From contig NZ_JAAZUI010000003.1 in assembly GCF_012524075.1 (NCBI RefSeq), positions 124,001 to 188,000 of the forward strand: a DNA stretch of 64,000 nucleotides, given 5' to 3'. The translations under genes and the position numbers were made by a program. This stretch comes from Lutibacter sp. B1 (GTDB lineage Bacteria; Bacteroidota; Bacteroidia; Flavobacteriales; Flavobacteriaceae). The notes below the pieces were generated by a model. That model had not been told where the DNA came from. It did not search any database and saw only the letters and a program-made list of their open reading frames with translations. Within the stretch, counting starts at the first letter, position 1; each line of letters starts with the position of its first letter. Positions 27,804 through 36,276 of the stretch are shown piece after piece.

Positions 27804-27830
27804 TTTAGAATGATTCTAAATACAAAGTTA
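27804..27830 (-). promoter_or_regulatory. sufS -7 box with overlapping perfect palindromic operator
   Basis: TTTAGAAT-g-ATTCTAAA (27804-27820) is a perfect 8-1-8 palindrome. It lies directly downstream of a -7 box TAACTTTG (minus strand, 27823-27830), where it would cover the transcription start. Related sites occur before the siderophore receptor and before sufA. I infer an iron-responsive (Fur-like) operator; the regulator is not in the window. Confidence 0.6.
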
Positions 27831-27870
27831 CAAAACTACAAAATTGATATTGTTTCTTGTAAAAATCTTT

Positions 27871-28992
27871 TTAATTTATCTTTTTATAACTCCACACTGC
27901 CAGTCCGTTCATAATAACAGCATATCCAAGGGTTTTTATAAATTGTGGAAAAATATCAGAAAAACTGGCTCCTTTTAACATTACCATACGCATAACTTGT
28001 ACAAAGTATTTAATGGGATTAAATTCAGTAATGTATTGAGCCCAAGTTGGCATACTTTCAACAGGAGTAAAGAGTCCGCTCATTAATAAGAAAACAACCA
28101 TAAAAAACCACGCAATAAACATGGCTTGTTGTTGAGTATCCGTAAAATTTGAAATAAACAATCCTATTCCTAAAATTACTAAAAGATACACCGAAGTATA
28201 AAAATACATTAACCCTAAACTGCCCACTATTGGAATGTTAAAAATCAATTTTGCAATAATCAAACCTATAGTTAGTAACACCAATCCAATCATCCAAAAA
28301 GGGAAAAGTTTTCCGATAATAAATTGATATTTTTTTATAGGTGTAACGTTTATTTGCTCTAATGTTCCAATTTCCTTTTCACGAACAATATTCATTCCTG
28401 ATAAAAAAAGCGTAATAAGTGTAACCAATAAAACCAAAATACCGGGAACCATGTAGGTTTTGTAATTTAAAGTTTCGTTATACCAAAAAGAAGTAATGGT
28501 TGTTATATTTTTAGGCATATTTATTACATCTGAAGGTTGCATTAACTCAACTCTTGCATTTTTATTGAAGTTTTGTACAATTTCAGTTATATACACATTT
28601 TCTACTCCGGCGGCCGATCCGTTTATGGCGTCAATTGTAACGCCTAAATCTGTTTTTTTATGTTTTAACAGAGTCTTTTCAAAATATTTTGGAATTTCTA
28701 AAATTACATCAACATCTCCATTAAGCATGGCAGAATTTGCTTCTTTTGTTGATGGAAATCTGGCAACTAAATTAAAATACTTGGAAGCATCAAACTTATC
28801 AACTAATGCTCTTGAGAACGAAGTATTATCGGAATCAATATATGAAAATTTAATGTTTTTAATTTCAAATGTTGCTGCATTAGAAAGTATAATTAACTGA
28901 ATTAAAGGCACGGCAAAAATGATTGGAAGCATTCCTTTATTTCTAAAGATTTGCTTGAATTCTTTTTGAATTATGTATCCTATTATTTTCAT
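27871..28992 (-). CDS. ABC-2 type transporter permease (YbhR/YbhS-like), second copy
   Basis: Integral membrane subunit of 373 residues with one N-terminal helix (about 21-40), a large periplasmic loop (about 45-170) and five C-terminal helices, the ABC-2 layout. The conserved GTLEQINVTPIKKYQFIIGK and ESMPTWAQYITEFNPIKYFV motifs are present. It is the last gene of the efflux operon; its ATG overlaps the previous permease stop by one base (TAATG). Together the two permeases should form a heterodimer driven by the two ATPases. Substrate probably hydrophobic or cationic drugs, by analogy with YbhFSR. Confidence 0.88.
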   Translation of the reverse strand: MKIIGYIIQKEFKQIFRNKGMLPIIFAVPLIQLIILSNAATFEIKNIKFSYIDSDNTSFSRALVDKFDASKYFNLVARFPSTKEANSAMLNGDVDVILEIPKYFEKTLLKHKKTDLGVTIDAINGSAAGVENVYITEIVQNFNKNARVELMQPSDVINMPKNITTITSFWYNETLNYKTYMVPGILVLLVTLITLFLSGMNIVREKEIGTLEQINVTPIKKYQFIIGKLFPFWMIGLVLLTIGLIIAKLIFNIPIVGSLGLMYFYTSVYLLVILGIGLFISNFTDTQQQAMFIAWFFMVVFLLMSGLFTPVESMPTWAQYITEFNPIKYFVQVMRMVMLKGASFSDIFPQFIKTLGYAVIMNGLAVWSYKKIN

Positions 28993-30098
28993 TATTCTAA
29001 TCTTATTTTATACTTTTTAATACTCAGCATAATAAAAAATAGTGTCATACCAATTAAAATCAACGTTTCTTTCCATAAGTAGGATATACCAACACCTTTT
29101 AACATAATTCCCTTTAAAATAATAACAAACCATTTAGCCGGGATAATATTGGTTATTGCTTGTAAAATCCAAGGCATACTTGAAATGGGGAAAATAAATC
29201 CTGATAAAATAATAGTTGGCAGCATTAAGGTTACCAAGGAAATCATCATAGCTTTTTGTTGATTTTCCGATACAGTTGAAATTAAAATTCCTAATGAAAG
29301 CGATGTAATAATAAATAAAATGTTTTCAGCAACTAAAAAAAGTAAGCTCCCTTCAATAGGCATTTCAAAAACCAAAATACTCAATAAAACAATTACAGTT
29401 GCATTAAAAATAGATAGAAGAATATATGGAACAACCTTCCCTATAATTACCTGAAAAGGTTTTAATGGTGAAACCAATAACACTTCCATAGTTCCAAATT
29501 CTTTTTCACGACTGATGGAAATTGATGTCATCATTGCAGAAACTAACATTAAAATAATGGTCATAACACCTGGAACAAACATAAAAACGCTTTTGAGCTC
29601 AGGATTGAAAATCATTTTGGTGTTTGGATTTATTTGATAAGCTAAATGAATGTTTTTATTAATTTGTTGTTGGTAATTTCGCAAAATTGAATTTATATAA
29701 TTACTTATGGTATTTGCTGTATTTGGATCGCTGGCATCTGTAATTATTTGAATGGAGGCATTGTTTTCTTTAGTTAATTTTTTACTAAAATCTTTTTCAA
29801 AAATTAAAACGGCTTTAATTTTTCCTTTTTTAAATGAACGTTCAATTTCAGTTTCATTAGCAATGTATTCTTTTATGCTGAAGTATTTTGAAGAAGCTAT
29901 TTTATTGATAATTTCTTGAGTAGTTACATCTTTTGAATGGTCTAAAATAGCAATATCAACATTATTAATTTCGTTGGTAATGGCAAAACCAAATAAAATT
30001 ATTTGAACTATAGGCATACCTAAAAGAATAAACAATGAGCGTTTATCTCTTATTATATGATAAAATTCCTTTTTTATAAAGCCTATAAATCGTTTCAT
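28992..30098 (-). CDS. ABC-2 type transporter permease (YbhS-like), first copy
   Basis: Permease of 368 residues with the same topology as its neighbour: N-terminal helix (about 23-41), large extracytoplasmic loop and five C-terminal helices. The coupling motif is FGTMEVLLVSPLKPFQVIIGK. It is similar in length and layout to the downstream permease, as expected for an old duplication. A small palindromic repeat lies immediately upstream of its ATG (30100-30129), leaving little room for other signals. Confidence 0.88.
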   Translation of the reverse strand: MKRFIGFIKKEFYHIIRDKRSLFILLGMPIVQIILFGFAITNEINNVDIAILDHSKDVTTQEIINKIASSKYFSIKEYIANETEIERSFKKGKIKAVLIFEKDFSKKLTKENNASIQIITDASDPNTANTISNYINSILRNYQQQINKNIHLAYQINPNTKMIFNPELKSVFMFVPGVMTIILMLVSAMMTSISISREKEFGTMEVLLVSPLKPFQVIIGKVVPYILLSIFNATVIVLLSILVFEMPIEGSLLFLVAENILFIITSLSLGILISTVSENQQKAMMISLVTLMLPTIILSGFIFPISSMPWILQAITNIIPAKWFVIILKGIMLKGVGISYLWKETLILIGMTLFFIMLSIKKYKIRLE

Positions 30099-30099
30099 T

Positions 30100-30250
30100 A
30101 GCCCTCTCTAACTCTCCCAAAGGGAGAGGTTTTTTTTATTAGTTACAGATTACTTTTGTTTTCCAAAATTTTGCCATGGCATTTCATTTTTTTCTTCATG
30201 ATTAATTTTCAGTATGAGTTCCGTTCCCTTTGGGAAGGGTTAGGGATGGA
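30100..30250. repeat. CCTAAC-type repeat pair in inverted orientation
   Basis: Two copies of a CTAAC...CCCAAAGGGA unit face each other: 30100-30129 on the plus strand and 30226-30250 on the minus strand. They bracket about 95 bases with no gene apart from the end of the ATPase. The inner copy is read as the last codons of the upstream ATPase (SPSLTLPKGN). The pair resembles a small non-autonomous mobile element or paired palindromic repeat. Confidence 0.6.
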
Positions 30251-30975
30251 CTTCTTGCCAGTTTTAAAAACACATCATTCATATTGGTTGCGTTATATTT
30301 TTCTTTTAGTTTTTTAGGCGTGTCTAACGCTTCAATTTTGCCGTTTACCATTATAGAAACTCTATTGCAATATTCTGCTTCATCCATATAGTGTGTGGTA
30401 ACAAAAATGGTTGTTCCGGTATTGGCAGTTTGGTATATCATTTCCCAAAACTGACGTCGGGTAATTGGGTCAACACCACCGGTTGGTTCATCTAAAAAAA
30501 CTATTTTAGGATTGTGTAATAATGCAACGGAGAATGCTATTTTTTGTTTCCAGCCTAAAGGCAAAGAGCCTACTAATTTATTGGCAACTTCTTGTAATGC
30601 TAAATCATTTATCAGTTGTGTTGTTTTTTCTTTTATTTGATTTTTTTTTAAACCGTAAATTCCTCCAAAAAAAGTGATATTCTCTTTTACTGTTAAATCA
30701 TCATACAGAGCAAATTTCTGGCTCATATAGCCAATATTTCTTTTAATATTGTCTCTGTTTTTATAAACATCGAAACCTGCAACTATAGCTTCGCCAGATG
30801 TTGGCATAGAAATCCCGATTAACATTTTCATTGCGGTGGTTTTTCCTGCACCGTTTGCACCTAAAAACCCAAAAATTTCACCTTTTTTTACTTCAAAAGA
30901 AATAGCATCAACAGCAGTAAAATCACCAAATTTTTTGGTAAGAGATTGAACTTGTATTACGTTTTGGCTTTCCAT
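30202..30975 (-). CDS. ABC transporter ATPase (YbhF-like, second half)
   Basis: Nucleotide-binding subunit of 257 residues. Walker A is GANGAGKTT and Walker B is KIVFLDEPTGGVDP with H-loop THYMDEAEYC. The signature position reads LPLGWKQ instead of LSGGQ, a degenerate form. The C-terminal 16 residues or so (SPSLTLPKGN...) come from a repeat and are probably not part of the ancestral protein. In E. coli YbhF the two ATPase halves are fused; here they are separate genes six bases apart. Confidence 0.9.
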   Translation of the reverse strand: MESQNVIQVQSLTKKFGDFTAVDAISFEVKKGEIFGFLGANGAGKTTAMKMLIGISMPTSGEAIVAGFDVYKNRDNIKRNIGYMSQKFALYDDLTVKENITFFGGIYGLKKNQIKEKTTQLINDLALQEVANKLVGSLPLGWKQKIAFSVALLHNPKIVFLDEPTGGVDPITRRQFWEMIYQTANTGTTIFVTTHYMDEAEYCNRVSIMVNGKIEALDTPKKLKEKYNATNMNDVFLKLARSPSLTLPKGNGTHTEN

Positions 30976-30981
30976 CTAAAG

Positions 30982-31884
30982 TTATTTGGTTAATTCCATA
31001 AAAACATCTTCTATGGTAGGTATTGTATTATTAATTTCTACATCTTTTAAGTTTTTACTTTGCAAGAAATCATATAATTCTTGTGAATTAAAAAGATCTC
31101 TTTTATCGGTATAATGTACATTTTCACCAAAAGGATATACGCTGTAATTATGCTCATATTCATTCAAACATTCTATAAGATTGTGCATGTTTTCTGCTGA
31201 AATGTTATAGATATTTTTAGGATAATGATTGATAATTTCTTGAGGCGTGTCTATTTGCATTATTTTGCCATGTTGAATCAAAGCAATTCTATCGCACAAT
31301 TCAGCTTCATCCATATAAGGTGTAGAGACCAAAATAGTGATGCCTTTTTGTTGAAGACGTTTTAGCATTTCCCAAAATTCTTTACGAGAAACCGGATCAA
31401 CGCCCGTTGTGGGTTCGTCTAAAAACAACACTTTTGGTTTGTGAATTAAAGCGCATGATAATGCCAGTTTTTGCTTCATTCCACCCGATAATTTTCCGGC
31501 TCTACGTTTTTTAAAAGGTTCAATTTGAATGTATATTTCTTTAATTAAATCGTAATTTTCTTCAATAGTAGTTCCAAAAATGGTAGCATAAAACTCTAAA
31601 TTTTCTTCAACCGTTAAATCTTGATATAATGAAAACCTGCCGGGCATATAACCCACATTTTTTCTGATGTTTTTATAATCTTCAACAACATCAAAACCTG
31701 CAACAGTAGCATTTCCTTTATCAGCAAAAAGAAGTGTGGTTAAAATTCGGAAAAGAGTCGATTTTCCTGCACCATCAGGACCAATCAATCCAAATAATTC
31801 TCCTTCTTTTACGTCAAAAGAAATATTTTTTAATGCAGTCACATTTTTAAATGATTTGCTGATATTTTGTGCTTTAATTCCCAT
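30982..31884 (-). CDS. ABC transporter ATPase (YbhF-like, first half)
   Basis: Nucleotide-binding subunit of 300 residues with canonical motifs: Walker A GPDGAGKST, signature LSGGMKQ, Walker B KVLFLDEPTTGVDP and the H-loop STPYMDEAELC, where the usual His is Pro. The C-terminal extension (about 225-300) is typical of drug and Nod-type exporters. I set the start at the ATG at 31884 (MGIKAQNISKSF); the in-frame upstream start is a TTG. Since this copy has the intact signature and its partner a degenerate one, the pair probably forms one canonical and one degenerate ATP site. Confidence 0.9.
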   Translation of the reverse strand: MGIKAQNISKSFKNVTALKNISFDVKEGELFGLIGPDGAGKSTLFRILTTLLFADKGNATVAGFDVVEDYKNIRKNVGYMPGRFSLYQDLTVEENLEFYATIFGTTIEENYDLIKEIYIQIEPFKKRRAGKLSGGMKQKLALSCALIHKPKVLFLDEPTTGVDPVSRKEFWEMLKRLQQKGITILVSTPYMDEAELCDRIALIQHGKIMQIDTPQEIINHYPKNIYNISAENMHNLIECLNEYEHNYSVYPFGENVHYTDKRDLFNSQELYDFLQSKNLKDVEINNTIPTIEDVFMELTK

Positions 31885-31913
31885 TTTGTTCGATTGCAAA
31901 TGAAGTTAAATTT

Positions 31914-31993
31914 CGTCATTCTGAACTTGGTTCAGAATCCCAATATATTGATTGCTAATTATTGTGAGAACCTGAAACAAGTTCAGGTTGACG
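31914..31993. repeat. Paired-palindrome repeat, copy 3 (intact)
   Basis: An 80-base element bounded by inverted CGTCA (31914-31918) and TGACG (31989-31993), with inner palindromes TTCTGAA/TTCAGAA and CCTGAA/TTCAGG. It has the same architecture as the element at 11138 and sits between the hlyD-like gene and the first ATPase, inside the presumed operon. Confidence 0.75.
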
Positions 31994-32032
31994 ATGTTCA
32001 AAAATTTTAATCTTCTCATTTTTTAAAATAAT

Positions 32033-32950
32033 TTATTCTCCCTTTTCTTTGGAAAGGGGCGGGGATTGTACCCACATTTCGGCAGGCATTCCAATTTTAA
32101 GACTTCCGTCGTTTTTAACATCAACTTTTACGGCATATACCAAGTTTACACGTTCTTCTTTAGTTTGAATTATTTTAGGAGTAAATTCAGCTTCAGAAGC
32201 AATCCACGTAATTATTCCTTCGTAACTTTTCATGGCAGCACCCGAATCAATTTTAACAGTAACTTTTTCGCCAATTTTTATAGATGAAAGTTGTGTTTCG
32301 CTTATAAAAACTCGTAGTTGCATAGTGCTTAAATCTGCAATTTTATAAAGAGGTTTTCCAAACGATGTGATTTCATTGGGCTCGGCATATTTTACCAAAA
32401 CAGTTCCGTTAATCGGATTTATAATGTTGCTTTTTTGAAGCTGATCTTCAATTTGATTTATTTGTACATCAATATTTTTTAATTCATTAATTGTTGGTGA
32501 ATTTTGAATTTCTACACTTCTTATTTGTTGTTTAATTACATCAATTTCGCCATTAACATCATCTAACTGTTTTTGAGTTCCTGCGTTTTCTTTTATAAGG
32601 TTCTCAATTCTATTTTTTGAAATAGTAGCGGTTTTTAATTTGGCATTTAGCACACTTATTTGAGATAAAACACCTTTTGATTTAGATGATATTACATTTT
32701 TAGAAACTTCCAATTGTTCCTTTTTTAACGTAAGTGGAATAGTATCTATATATCCTACAAATTCTCCTTGTTTTAAGGTTTGCCCTTCTTCTACTGTAAA
32801 CTGCATAAGTTTTCCGTTACTTTCCGATGAAACTGTAATTTCAGTAGCTTCAAAATTACCATAACCATCTGCTTTATCGCTGTTGCTTTTGCAAGAAAAA
32901 AAGAAGCCGGTTATCACAATTACTCCTGTTAGTATTTTTATAATTTTCAT
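32033..32950 (-). CDS. HlyD family efflux adaptor (YbhG-like)
   Basis: Periplasmic adaptor of 305 residues linking the ABC permeases to the outer-membrane channel. It has a lipoprotein-type signal (ITGFFFSCKSN), half of a lipoyl domain (about 40-70), a coiled-coil hairpin (about 78-170), the second lipoyl half (about 178-200, INGTVLVKYAEPNEI) and a beta-barrel domain. The last ten residues or so (SPPLSKEKGE) are encoded by a repeat, so the native C-terminus was probably a little different. Located between tolC-like and ATPase genes, as in ybhGFSR. Confidence 0.88.
   Translation of the reverse strand: MKIIKILTGVIVITGFFFSCKSNSDKADGYGNFEATEITVSSESNGKLMQFTVEEGQTLKQGEFVGYIDTIPLTLKKEQLEVSKNVISSKSKGVLSQISVLNAKLKTATISKNRIENLIKENAGTQKQLDDVNGEIDVIKQQIRSVEIQNSPTINELKNIDVQINQIEDQLQKSNIINPINGTVLVKYAEPNEITSFGKPLYKIADLSTMQLRVFISETQLSSIKIGEKVTVKIDSGAAMKSYEGIITWIASEAEFTPKIIQTKEERVNLVYAVKVDVKNDGSLKIGMPAEMWVQSPPLSKEKGE
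32038..32067 (-). repeat. CCC-type junction repeat at the end of the HlyD-like gene
   Basis: On the minus strand the unit reads AATCCCCGCCCCTTTCCAAA followed by GAAAAGGGAG. It belongs to the same family as the units at 30100, 30226 and 33036 and supplies the final codons before the stop. Confidence 0.55.
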
Positions 32951-33035
32951 ATGAATTTGTTTAAGTTTTTTTTTGATATTGGGTAATTTGTTTTGAGATA
33001 ATGTTGCTCCTTATTTATACTTTCTACTTAAATAA

Positions 33036-33067
33036 GGAATATTTCCCCTTTGGGGTTAGGGGATTCC
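33036..33067 (-). repeat. CCCCTAACCCC repeat supplying the tolC-like stop codon
   Basis: On the minus strand the unit contains ATCCCCTAACCCCAAAGGGG. The TAA inside CCTAACC is the stop codon of the TolC-like gene (33056-33058). This is a well-formed copy of a repeat often seen between flavobacterial genes. Confidence 0.65.
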
Positions 33068-34315
33068 TTGTGTTAAATTATAGTTTGATTTTGCCAGTAA
33101 CAGCTCAATTTTATGAGTACTTAAATTGTTTTCATCTTCATATAAATTGGTTAATTCAGTAATATATGCTGATGAGGTTATAACACCATTTTTTAATTGA
33201 GATTCGGCTGATTTTAAAATCTCTTTTCTCAACTCGATTATTGATTTATCAGATTCTATTAGTTCTGAAATTCTTAAAATATCAGTTTCTTGTTGTGTTA
33301 ATTCAATAGTTGTATTTAATTTAAAAGCAGCGGTTTCAGTATCAATAATATCTTTATTAATCAATAATGATTCTCGTTGTTTTTTGTTTGCATTCCAGTC
33401 AAAAACATTCCAATTTAGTTTAATGCCTAAATGATAATAGGTTTGAAAAGAATTGTCTAGCATATTTAATCCGGGATTCCCGTAACCACCAGTTGCAAAA
33501 CCCAATAGTTTTGGATTGTTTTGTTTTGAAATTAATTTTTCTGAAGTTTCCAAATAATCTTTTTGTAATTGAAACAATTCTAATTCAGGTCTTTTTATTT
33601 CGGTAGTTAAGTTGGTTAAAATAGTTGGAGTTTCTAATGTTGCTGATTTTGAAATTGGTTCTCCAATAAGGTTAGAAAGTGTTTCAATTAAATTGGTTTT
33701 GTTTAAATCAAGCTCAAAAAATTGCTGTGCTATTTTTAAAAGCTCAGCTTCTAAAACTTTGTCTGACGCAGGTAATAAAGCACCATATTTAATTCCGGCT
33801 TTAACTTCTTCTAATTTTGAGTTCAACTGATTTTTTTTAGCAGTTAGTAAGTTCTTTTTTTCTTGTATAAGCAATATGGAAAAATAGAGTTGATTTACAC
33901 GTTTTTTTAATTGATATAAAGTTACTTCAACTTGTTTTTGTTGCGTTTTTAACTCGTCAGATTTTACGTGTGTAGAAGCATTTACCATACCGCCATCGTA
34001 AATTAACTGATTTACAGAAATTGTTGCTTTATACTGATCTTTATTGGGAGGTTCTATGCTAATATTGGGAATTTTAACAGGCATTTGCGTAATATCAGAT
34101 TGGTAAGTTGCTTGAGCCGAAAAATCGAATTGAGGTAATTTTTCGGTTTTAATAACTTCTATATCCAATAAATTCTGTTTTTCGTATAACTGACTTTGCT
34201 TAGCCAAAGGATAGTTTTTTGTAACCAAATTATAACAATCCTTTAAATTCAAATTTTCTTGAGCTAACGAATTAAATGAGATAAGTATAAGTATAATTTT
34301 AGCTAAATTTCTCAT
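33056..34315 (-). CDS. TolC family outer-membrane efflux protein
   Basis: Outer-membrane channel subunit of 419 residues with signal peptide (1-18) and two homologous TolC halves of long coiled-coil helices (about 20-210 and 225-419), e.g. LNLKDCYNLVTKNYPLAKQ and NVFDWNANKKQRESLLINK. It should trimerise and dock on the HlyD-like adaptor. The gene lies 4 bases after the TetR regulator, and its last codons (QGIP) and stop are taken from a CCCCTAACCCC repeat, so a few original C-terminal residues may be lost. Confidence 0.9.
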   Translation of the reverse strand: MRNLAKIILILISFNSLAQENLNLKDCYNLVTKNYPLAKQSQLYEKQNLLDIEVIKTEKLPQFDFSAQATYQSDITQMPVKIPNISIEPPNKDQYKATISVNQLIYDGGMVNASTHVKSDELKTQQKQVEVTLYQLKKRVNQLYFSILLIQEKKNLLTAKKNQLNSKLEEVKAGIKYGALLPASDKVLEAELLKIAQQFFELDLNKTNLIETLSNLIGEPISKSATLETPTILTNLTTEIKRPELELFQLQKDYLETSEKLISKQNNPKLLGFATGGYGNPGLNMLDNSFQTYYHLGIKLNWNVFDWNANKKQRESLLINKDIIDTETAAFKLNTTIELTQQETDILRISELIESDKSIIELRKEILKSAESQLKNGVITSSAYITELTNLYEDENNLSTHKIELLLAKSNYNLTQGIP

Positions 34316-34319
34316 TATT

Positions 34320-34931
34320 TTAAATTTTTATCGAATTAATTATAAAATCTGCCACTTCTGTTTTACGATCTTCCAACAGTTGATGATATTGTTTGTCATT
34401 TAATTTTAAAAACTCTTTTAATATAGGTTTAGACACAAAAGGGAAGATATTTAAAGCTAATACATTAATAAATAATTGTTCCGGTTTTATGGGTTTAATA
34501 ATGCCTTCATTTATTTCTTTTTTTACCGTATTCTTAAAATTTTCAATATTGGGAAAATATTGATTTGTAATTAGTTTGGTTATAAATTCGGGATTTCTAT
34601 TTAATTCTTGGATGATAAAATTAGGCAAAAAAGGGTGCTTAATTACAAATGAAATATAATTGTTTGTAAAATTTTTGATTTTGTCAAAAATAGAGGAGTC
34701 ATCATTTAAAATCTTATTTATTTCAGGTGCTAATACGAAAAATAAGCTTTTAAATACAGCTTCAAAAAGTAATTGTTTACTCCTAAAATAGTAGTGAAGC
34801 AAAGCTTTATTTATACCGGCTTCATCTGCAATTTCCTGCATTCGAGCACCATCCATTCCTTTTTGTTGAAAAACACGCTTGGCGGCATTTAAAATTTCAG
34901 TTTCAGTAGTTACATCTTTTTCTTTAGCCAT
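34320..34931 (-). CDS. TetR/AcrR family regulator of the efflux operon
   Basis: Repressor-type protein of 203 residues. The N-terminal TetR helix-turn-helix spans about 10-55 (ILNAAKRVFQQKGMDGARMQ, EIADEAGINKALLHYYFRSK). The C-terminal ligand domain resembles the CecR/YbiH group that controls ybhGFSR in E. coli. It is the first gene of the operon, 4 bases before the TolC-like gene. Its own promoter carries repeated TTTGGTT(T)AAC palindromes, implying autoregulation. Confidence 0.9.
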   Translation of the reverse strand: MAKEKDVTTETEILNAAKRVFQQKGMDGARMQEIADEAGINKALLHYYFRSKQLLFEAVFKSLFFVLAPEINKILNDDSSIFDKIKNFTNNYISFVIKHPFLPNFIIQELNRNPEFITKLITNQYFPNIENFKNTVKKEINEGIIKPIKPEQLFINVLALNIFPFVSKPILKEFLKLNDKQYHQLLEDRKTEVADFIINSIKI

Positions 34932-34939
34932 AATTTAAC

Positions 34940-34994
34940 TATTTGGTTTAACCATTTGGTTAACAAATCTAAAATATTTTACGAAACTTTCAAA
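34940..34994 (-). promoter_or_regulatory. Promoter and candidate TetR operator of the efflux operon
   Basis: On the minus strand TTTTG (34991-34995) and TAGATTTG (34964-34971) are 19 bases apart, a very good -33/-7 pair. Between the -7 box and the tetR start, 34940-34966 contains two units of ATTTGGTT(T)AAC with palindromic cores GGTTTAACC and TTGGTTAACAA, positioned to block transcription. Confidence 0.65.
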
Positions 34995-35070
34995 ATAAGT
35001 ATAAATTAAAAAATGTGCTCTGCAAATAAATGAAGAACAGATTGTTATAAATAAGAATACTAAATTTAGG

Positions 35071-36201
35071 CTATACCTTTTTCTTTTTTAATTTATTTAA
35101 CCAAATAATTGTGCCGGTAATAGGTAAGCTGGTAGCTATTAAACACGCTAAAAAATAGATTGTTTTTGAAAATGTTCCAAATATAGAACCTGTATGCAAT
35201 GGTTTTACAAGCGTTGCAATTTGTTCGTTTAAAGGTTTTTTACTAAAAATTTCCTTTTTTAGCATATTTCCATAAATGTCAACTGTTAATTTATCGGCAG
35301 TTTCAGGTGACCAACTTTTACTATTGTATTTTCTAAATTGGTACACTGCATTTTTAGCGGTTGGAAAAGTAACAGAAAGTTTACCATTATAATTTAACTC
35401 TTCGTTTGTTATTTTTATGGCTTCATTTAAAGAAATTTTGGAAATACTATCTTTTTTTACAATTTCAAAAGGAGCGTCTCTTTTACCAAATAAAGGACTT
35501 CCTAAAATTTTTCCCATACCTTCTCTATAACTGTCAAAAGACCAAGCAAGACCTGTTAAGCCCATAATCACAATAAAAATACAAGCATAAAAACCTAAAG
35601 TATTGTGTAGATCGTGGTTTATTCGTTTCCAGTTAGCATTGGTTTTAATTTTTAAGCCATGTTTAAAATTTTTCCATTTTAATTTTTTAGGAAACCACAA
35701 AATTATACCTGAAATGGCTAAGATTAAAAAGATGATGGTAGCAACACCTACTATGGGTCTGCCCACTTTTAAATCCAATAATAACCAACGATGTAATTTA
35801 AACATGGTAAGCATAAAATTATCAGCAGCAGTTGTTTTGGGTTTTACAATTTCTTGTGTGTAAGGATTCATTAAAAAAATAGAGCCTCTTCTTTCTTTAA
35901 TGTCTTTTTTTACTTGAAATTCATAAGGTTGATTATTTTTACTTGGTATAGTTACGCCTGTTACAAATCCTTTTTCTGATGTTTTTAATGAAGTTACAAG
36001 TTTATCTATATCTATATCAATTTCTTTTGAAGGCTGTTCTACAGTAATTTTATCGCTAAAAAAATCTTTTATTTCATGTTCAAATGCTAAAACAGTTCCG
36101 CTTAAGCATACTAAAAATAGAATGATACCACTTGCTAAGCCTAGCCATAAATGAATATCATTAATAAAATTTCTTAAACTGTAATTAATTTTTTTAGCCA
36201 T
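35071..36201 (-). CDS. PepSY-associated membrane protein (iron-related reductase family)
   Basis: Membrane protein of 376 residues with four helices (about 22-45, 148-170, 197-220, 345-365) and PepSY-like periplasmic regions, matching the PiuB/FhuF-neighbour family of iron-regulated membrane proteins. Conserved His (WLGLASGIILFLV near NDIHLW; HRWLL; HDLHNTLGFY; HTGSIFG) could bind heme. Start chosen at 36201 (MAKKINYSLRN), the family start. It follows the TonB siderophore receptor on the same strand, 75 bases away, and probably reduces or releases iron from the imported siderophore. Confidence 0.85.
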   Translation of the reverse strand: MAKKINYSLRNFINDIHLWLGLASGIILFLVCLSGTVLAFEHEIKDFFSDKITVEQPSKEIDIDIDKLVTSLKTSEKGFVTGVTIPSKNNQPYEFQVKKDIKERRGSIFLMNPYTQEIVKPKTTAADNFMLTMFKLHRWLLLDLKVGRPIVGVATIIFLILAISGIILWFPKKLKWKNFKHGLKIKTNANWKRINHDLHNTLGFYACIFIVIMGLTGLAWSFDSYREGMGKILGSPLFGKRDAPFEIVKKDSISKISLNEAIKITNEELNYNGKLSVTFPTAKNAVYQFRKYNSKSWSPETADKLTVDIYGNMLKKEIFSKKPLNEQIATLVKPLHTGSIFGTFSKTIYFLACLIATSLPITGTIIWLNKLKKKKV

Positions 36202-36223
36202 AACTGTTATTTTGTTAATGAAA

Positions 36224-36254
36224 GGTGCAGTTTTAAAAACTGCACCCAAATATA
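36224..36254 (-). promoter_or_regulatory. Hairpin and -7 box between the receptor and PepSY genes
   Basis: GGTGCAGTTTT (36224-36234) and AAAACTGCACC (36236-36246) are perfect 11-base arms. Immediately upstream on the minus strand is TATATTTG (36247-36254). The hairpin may end the receptor transcript or serve as an operator for a separate PepSY promoter. Confidence 0.55.
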
Positions 36255-36276
36255 AAATAAATTATACGTATTCTTT

